A stretch of DNA of 7,726 bases, taken from Patescibacteria group bacterium (GTDB lineage Bacteria; Patescibacteria; Microgenomatia; Daviesbacterales; UBA10151). The DNA lies in the NCBI GenBank assembly GCA_023487645.1, contig JAMDBX010000053.1, positions 1-7,726 on the forward strand. Direction: 5' to 3'. Under the pieces are notes generated by a model. That model was not told the origin of the DNA. It saw nothing but the letters and a program-made list of their open reading frames with translations, and searched no databases. This document shows, one piece after another, positions 4,355-7,726 of the stretch (its first letter is position 1; the number at the start of each line of letters is the position of its first letter). Position numbers and translations under genes: made by a program.

Positions 4355-6220
4355 ATGGCTAAAAGGAGAAATTTAGGCTTTAGTTTTTCTGACGAAGTAG
4401 CAAAAGTTACAAGTAAAACCGGACATTTTAAAAAGGGGGAATCGCCCGAGTGGGTTGATTCTTTACTGCCTAATTGCGGAGCAACAAGCTCGTCTTATTT
4501 CCGCCCGGGTCAGGAGCAGGAAGTTCAGCACAGTATTTGGAGGGTGGTAGTTTTTTTCATTCTTTGTTTGGTGGCATTTTTTTTCATCTTTCTGCGGCTT
4601 TTTCACCTGCAAATTGTGGAAGGTAAGATTAACCGGGAGCTGGCTGATGGCAACCGGATCCAAATTAGGATTATACATGCCCCCCGGGGAGTGATCTTTG
4701 ACCGCAACGGCAAAATTTTAGCCGCCAATTCCCCCGCCTTTCGGTTAAATGACCCCTCTTCTACTGAACATAAAGTCAGAATGGTAACCCGGGAACAGGC
4801 TTTGGAATGGGAAGTGAAAAATGATCCCCAGTGGGAAAACTTAGAAGTTGATAATGTCCGGACTTATCCGGAAGGGGAAAAACTGGCCCATGTGGTGGGA
4901 TATACGGGGGAGATTTCCGAAGAGCAGCTTAAACTGCCCGATTATAAAAATTACCATTCCGGAGACAGAATTGGGCAGACGGGCATAGAGGCAAAATACG
5001 AAAAACTTTTGCGCGGCACAGACGGTGGAGAGATTATTGAAGTCGATTCCAAGGGCCGGAAATTGCGGACTCTCAGGCTTCAGCCGCCTATTTCCGGACA
5101 AAATATTTATTTAGCAATTGATGCATCTTTGCAGGAGAAACTTTATGATTTATTGAAAGATGCAGTAGCTAAGGCAAACAGTTGCTGCGGGGCAGCTGTG
5201 GCGGAGGATCCGAATGACGGTAAGATTTTGGCTTTGGTCTCCGTGCCTTCTTTTGATCCGAATGTATTTACTAAAGTGGAGGATGACGGTGCTATCAGTG
5301 AGATTTTTTCCCGTTCTGATTCACCAAGCTTGGATCGGGTGATTAGTGGTACTTACCCGCCTGGTTCGACTTTTAAGATAGTTTCTTCACTGGCAGCCCT
5401 CTCTTCTGGAAAAGTTAATGCGGACATGACTGTTGAGGATAACGGAGTAATGAATTTGGGGCCGTATAAATTTACCAACTGGTATTTTAATCAATACGGC
5501 AAGACAGAAGGATTGGTAAATTTATTAAGAGCTCTGGAGCGGTCGAATGATACTTATTTTTACAAAATTTCCCAAATTATCGGAGAAAATGCAATTGCCG
5601 ATTGGGCTAAGAAGCTGTATTTAGGCGGGAAATTAGGAATTGATTTGCCGGGAGAGGAAAAAGGTTTAGTGCCTGATAATGCCTGGAAACAGGAAAACTA
5701 TGGGCAGCCCTGGTATCCAGGGGATACTTTACATATGGCCATCGGCCAGGGGTTTGTTTTGGCAACACCTTTACAGGTTTTAGGTTTTACTTCCTATATT
5801 GCCTCGGATGGTAATTTATATAAACCGGAGTTGCTGCGGGATGACAAGCCCAAAATTTTAGCCGCCAATTTACTGCCAAAAGAACAGATTAAATTAATCA
5901 AAGATGGCTTGAAGCTGGTGCCAAAAGACGGAGGAACTGCCTGGCCGTTTTTCAATTTCCCGATAGAAACTGCCGGCAAAACCGGAACCGCCGAATATGG
6001 TGATCCGAAAGACAGGACTCATGCCTGGTATACCTCATTTGCTCCGGCTGATGATCCCAAAATTGCTTTAACGGTTTTGATAGAAGGCGGCGGGGAAGGG
6101 TCAAACGTGGCCGCACCGGTAGCCAAGGAAACCTACCGTTGGTACTTATCGCCGGATAAAAATAGATTGATAAAAGACCTTTATACCGCCACCGATTCCG
6201 GTAAAACTTTAGGGGAATAA
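4355..6220 (+). CDS. mrdA: Penicillin-binding protein 2 (class B peptidoglycan D,D-transpeptidase)
   Basis: This enzyme cross-links peptidoglycan stem peptides during elongation, acting on the outer face of the membrane with RodA. The 621-aa protein has a long cytoplasmic N-terminus (about 1-60), one membrane segment (about 62-82), and a dimerisation or pedestal region starting with PRGVIFDRNGKILAANSPAF. The pedestal continues through YPEGEKLAHVVGYTGEIS and RIGQTGIEAKYEKLLRGTDG. The transpeptidase domain has all three motifs: STFK with nucleophile Ser338 and Lys341, SND at 397-399, and KTG at 542-544. The stretch between NSPAF and the YPEGE motif looks shorter than in proteobacterial PBP2. 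It follows mreD by 30 bases without a clear Shine-Dalgarno sequence. No rodA gene is in the window, and none lies immediately downstream, where it often does. The alternative would be the division enzyme FtsI, but the mreC-mreD context favours PBP2. Confidence 0.92.
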   Translation: MAKRRNLGFSFSDEVAKVTSKTGHFKKGESPEWVDSLLPNCGATSSSYFRPGQEQEVQHSIWRVVVFFILCLVAFFFIFLRLFHLQIVEGKINRELADGNRIQIRIIHAPRGVIFDRNGKILAANSPAFRLNDPSSTEHKVRMVTREQALEWEVKNDPQWENLEVDNVRTYPEGEKLAHVVGYTGEISEEQLKLPDYKNYHSGDRIGQTGIEAKYEKLLRGTDGGEIIEVDSKGRKLRTLRLQPPISGQNIYLAIDASLQEKLYDLLKDAVAKANSCCGAAVAEDPNDGKILALVSVPSFDPNVFTKVEDDGAISEIFSRSDSPSLDRVISGTYPPGSTFKIVSSLAALSSGKVNADMTVEDNGVMNLGPYKFTNWYFNQYGKTEGLVNLLRALERSNDTYFYKISQIIGENAIADWAKKLYLGGKLGIDLPGEEKGLVPDNAWKQENYGQPWYPGDTLHMAIGQGFVLATPLQVLGFTSYIASDGNLYKPELLRDDKPKILAANLLPKEQIKLIKDGLKLVPKDGGTAWPFFNFPIETAGKTGTAEYGDPKDRTHAWYTSFAPADDPKIALTVLIEGGGEGSNVAAPVAKETYRWYLSPDKNRLIKDLYTATDSGKTLGE

Positions 6221-6246
6221 TTTAAATATATAACAGGATGGAGCAG

Positions 6247-6278
6247 TTGACAATCTCCCAATAAAGAGAGAAGATATT
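6247..6278 (+). promoter_or_regulatory. Possible promoter of the small membrane protein gene
   Basis: TTGACA (6247-6252) is a perfect -35. The best -10 candidate, GATATT (6273-6278), has four matches but a long 20-base spacer. Transcription would start at about 6284-6285, the start codon itself, again a leaderless layout. The spacing keeps confidence low. Confidence 0.35.
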
Positions 6279-6283
6279 TTTGG

Positions 6284-6601
6284 ATGAAGAAAGAGATTAA
6301 AATTTTTTTAGCCATCTTTGTGATTTTGCTAATAGCTGTAGTTTCAGGAGTAATAGTCCGTAATAAGTATCAACAAGCAGATGATTTATGTACGCAACAA
6401 TTACAAAACAAAGCCTTAGAGGAAATTAGTAGGATTGGTAGCCAAAATAATCTGATAAATATGCTACAAAATGGTGCTGGTGACTATTTCAAAGATATCG
6501 CAGCATTAAATGCTAATCTGAAATTATTTTATCGGGATTGTATGAAAAAAGAGGGTATTCCAGGTATGTTTATTAAGGATAAAGAGCCAGCTAAAAAGTA
6601 A
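6284..6601 (+). CDS. Small single-pass membrane protein of unknown function
   Basis: This 105-aa protein has a basic start (MKKEIK), one hydrophobic segment at about 7-26 (IFLAIFVILLIAVVSGVIV) and a mostly polar 80-residue remainder. The N-terminal segment could be an anchor or an uncleaved signal; no lipobox is seen. The remainder is rich in Asn and Gln, and its two cysteines (Cys36, Cys86) could form a disulfide if it faces outward. I do not recognise the family. It sits 63 bases after mrdA with its own possible promoter, so a role with the cell-shape genes is not implied. The reading frame, membrane segment and downstream spacing make a real gene likely. Confidence 0.6.
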   Translation: MKKEIKIFLAIFVILLIAVVSGVIVRNKYQQADDLCTQQLQNKALEEISRIGSQNNLINMLQNGAGDYFKDIAALNANLKLFYRDCMKKEGIPGMFIKDKEPAKK

Positions 6602-6670
6602 ATTCTCCTATCGTGCTTCGCAATATAGCAACTCCATAATGATATTTTTGTAGGTAGTAGCCATAATAAT

Positions 6671-6701
6671 TTGACAAAATGTTCTCGGCCGAGAATATAA
6701 T
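6671..6701 (+). promoter_or_regulatory. Promoter of the second regulator gene, with operator in the spacer
   Basis: A perfect TTGACA (6671-6676) and a perfect TATAAT (6696-6701) are separated by 19 bases, of which 14 are the palindrome TTCTCGGCCGAGAA. Transcription would begin near 6708, leaving about 9 bases before ATG 6717 and no room for a Shine-Dalgarno sequence. The layout mirrors that at 413-442. Confidence 0.72.
6682..6695. repeat. Palindromic operator of the second regulator, upstream copy
   Basis: TTCTCGGCCGAGAA is a perfect 14-bp palindrome centred between 6688 and 6689. Beyond one mismatched pair, two more pairs match outside it. It shares the CGGCCG centre with the operator of the first unit but has different arms (TTCT instead of ACTA). 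It lies between the -35 and -10 boxes. Confidence 0.72.
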
Positions 6702-6716
6702 GAAAATATACCCTTT

Positions 6717-7211
6717 ATGAACAAAAGAAAAAGTTTGTCCAAGTTAATCCTTCTAATGTTGGAAAAAGCAGTTGATGGTTATGTCAGGTTTGAGGATTTT
6801 GCCTACAACCCTGGATTTTATGTATCAGGAATGAGGGAAGTTAACAAATCAGCTCTGGCTAATGCTTTGAAGAGACTAAGAGACAATGGTTTTGTAGAGC
6901 TTATTTGTGACAAGGAACTGGCTTTAAGACTTGCAGATACTGGACGAAGCAAGGCTTTATGGATAAAAATGAAGTTAGAGGATGAAAAATGGGATGGGAA
7001 ATGGAGGTTGGTGATTTGGGATATTCCTGAGAAAAGGAGGAATGCTAGAGATTTATTAAGGTATCAGTTAAAACAGCTTGGATTTAAAAAATTTCAGCAA
7101 AGTGTTTGGGCTTCAAAGAAAAATTGTACATTCCTTTTAAGAGAATACATTAAAAAAGTTGGGATAGAGGATTGGGTCAAGGTTGTGGAATCAGATGAAT
7201 TAAGTGTTTGA
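6717..7211 (+). CDS. Winged-helix regulator with C-terminal Cas2/PaaX-like domain (copy 2)
   Basis: This 164-aa protein is a paralog of the product of 450-932, with the strongest match in the C-terminal half. Shared blocks are WDGKWRLVI, IPEKRR, ARDLLR, FQQSVW, KKNCT, VGIEDWV and VVESD. The winged helix covers about 1-85, with recognition helix NKSALANALKRLRD (43-56). The Cas2-like domain covers about 91-164, with Asp102 at the position of the Cas2 catalytic Asp. A segment of about eight extra residues (around 33-40) precedes the recognition helix. Its promoter contains TTCTCGGCCGAGAA, and a second copy lies just after the gene, before dprA, so self-repression plus control of dprA is the simplest model. 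The frame upstream of the ATG includes a six-codon frame ending in an ATGA overlap (6700-6720), which is probably outside the transcript. Confidence 0.8.
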   Translation: MNKRKSLSKLILLMLEKAVDGYVRFEDFAYNPGFYVSGMREVNKSALANALKRLRDNGFVELICDKELALRLADTGRSKALWIKMKLEDEKWDGKWRLVIWDIPEKRRNARDLLRYQLKQLGFKKFQQSVWASKKNCTFLLREYIKKVGIEDWVKVVESDELSV

Positions 7212-7230
7212 ATCAAGTATCTCAATTCTC

Positions 7231-7261
7231 TTTTCATAAAATTCTCGGCCGAGAATATAAT
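7231..7261 (+). promoter_or_regulatory. Downstream operator-promoter copy facing dprA
   Basis: TATAAT (7256-7261) is perfect. The -35 at the equivalent position is TTTTCA (7231-7236), with the same 19-base spacing as in the upstream copy, so the promoter is expected to be weaker. Transcription would start near 7268, giving dprA a leader of about 43 bases without a Shine-Dalgarno sequence. The palindrome sits between the boxes, as in the upstream copy. Confidence 0.6.
7241..7256. repeat. Palindromic operator of the second regulator, downstream copy
   Basis: ATTCTCGGCCGAGAAT is a perfect 16-bp palindrome, one pair longer at each end than the upstream copy. The complete preservation suggests that it is still under selection, or that it was duplicated recently. 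It lies 29 bases after the regulator stop and 54 before the dprA start. Confidence 0.72.
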
Positions 7262-7310
7262 GAAAAGAGAAATATGATTTATGTATGATCAAGATTGATT
7301 ACAAGTATTT

Positions 7311-7726
7311 ATGAATAATATTCCATATTTATTAGCGCTTCATTCAATTGATGGCTTGGGGCCGATTAGGCTGCGGGCGGTTTTGGAATATTTTAAAGAT
7401 CCGAAACTGGCTTGGGAAGCAGATGTTGGGGCAATTAGGAAGATTGGGGTTCCGGAAGCCGTAGCACAAAGGCTGGTGGAAACCAGAAAGAAGTTAGAGC
7501 CGGAAACCTATGCCAAAAAAATTGCTGATAGCGGCATCAAATGGATTACGGTTTTTGATGACAACTACCCCAAACTGCTTTCTCAAATTTACGATCCGCC
7601 GCTGGTTTTATATTTTAAAGGAAATTTAGAAGATACTGATAAAAAAACGATTGCAGTTGTCGGGACTAGAAAAATCACTGGTTATGGGAGAATAGCAACT
7701 CAGCAGTTTGCTAAAGGGTTGACTGA
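7311..7726 (+). CDS. dprA: DNA-processing protein DprA, 5' part
   Basis: DprA binds incoming single-stranded DNA during natural transformation and loads RecA onto it. The first 138 residues are in the window and the frame runs off the edge. A helix-hairpin-helix-like N-terminal domain occupies about 1-60 (LLALHSIDGLGPIRLRAVLEYF). Then come the family motifs: DDNYPKLLSQIYDPPLVLYFKG at 83-104 and the start of the Rossmann-like DNA-binding domain, KTIAVVGTRKITGYG, at 112-126. ATG 7311 is chosen because the HhH domain begins just after it. There is no Shine-Dalgarno sequence. The regulator-linked operator copy directly upstream is the only promoter-like sequence seen before it. Confidence 0.9.
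   Translation, partial: MNNIPYLLALHSIDGLGPIRLRAVLEYFKDPKLAWEADVGAIRKIGVPEAVAQRLVETRKKLEPETYAKKIADSGIKWITVFDDNYPKLLSQIYDPPLVLYFKGNLEDTDKKTIAVVGTRKITGYGRIATQQFAKGLT

Larger units (their letters stand above)
6671..7266 (+). other. Regulator unit 2: regulator gene between two direct operator copies
   Basis: A 25-base sequence at 6682-6706 (the palindrome plus TATAATGAAAA) recurs without change at 7242-7266, 560 bases downstream. The two copies flank the regulator gene at 6717-7211. This is the same architecture as unit 1 but with a different operator, and the copies are far better preserved. It is either a recent duplication of the promoter-operator or an intact small cassette; nothing in the window demonstrates movement. 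Confidence 0.5.

Noticed and set aside
6700..6720. Six-codon frame ending in an ATGA overlap with the second regulator start
   Set aside because: It starts within the -10 box, upstream of the predicted transcription start, so it is unlikely to be in the mRNA.
7260..7298. Two mini-frames (five codons each) between the downstream operator and dprA
   Set aside because: The first begins inside the -10 box, the second has no ribosome-binding site, and both are too short to judge.

Overview
The window looks like a chromosomal segment of a small-genome bacterium of the Candidate Phyla Radiation (Patescibacteria; a Microgenomates-like group is my guess). The grounds are moderate-to-low GC, sparse Shine-Dalgarno sequences, compact core genes, and two copies of a short winged-helix plus Cas2/PaaX-like regulator of a type I associate with such genomes. 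TGA is used as a stop codon, so this is not a lineage that recodes UGA. The assignment is inference, since no rRNA or other marker gene is present.

Layout. Bases 1-412 hold the tail of an rve-type transposase, a possible IS end and otherwise non-coding sequence. Bases 413-973 carry the first regulator unit: a TTGACA promoter with a perfect 30-bp palindrome running from the -35 to the -10, a 160-aa winged-helix/Cas2-fold protein that starts at or next to the predicted transcription start, and a degraded second copy of the promoter-palindrome right after the gene. An unrecognised ORF follows (1031-1465), possibly the truncated remainder of a longer gene. Bases 1484-2969 (minus) are a pyrF-pyrE pair for the last two steps of UMP synthesis. 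Divergent promoters at 3038-3079 separate it from a plus-strand cell-shape cluster: mreC, an mreD-like gene and the class B PBP gene mrdA (PBP2). A 105-aa single-pass membrane protein follows. The second regulator unit (6671-7266) repeats the design of the first with a different palindrome, and its downstream operator copy lies just before dprA, which runs off the right edge.

Main point. The two paralogous regulators are each bracketed by direct copies of their own palindromic operator-promoter. The operators share a CGGCCG core but have different arms. This suggests small self-contained units (regulator plus two operator copies, repeat periods of 516 and 560 bp) that autoregulate and place the next gene, dprA in the second case, under the same control. 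They may also be able to duplicate or move. The Cas2-like domain keeps an Asp at the position where Cas2 nucleases carry their catalytic Asp, so a nucleic-acid processing role is not excluded. No CRISPR array or other cas gene is visible.
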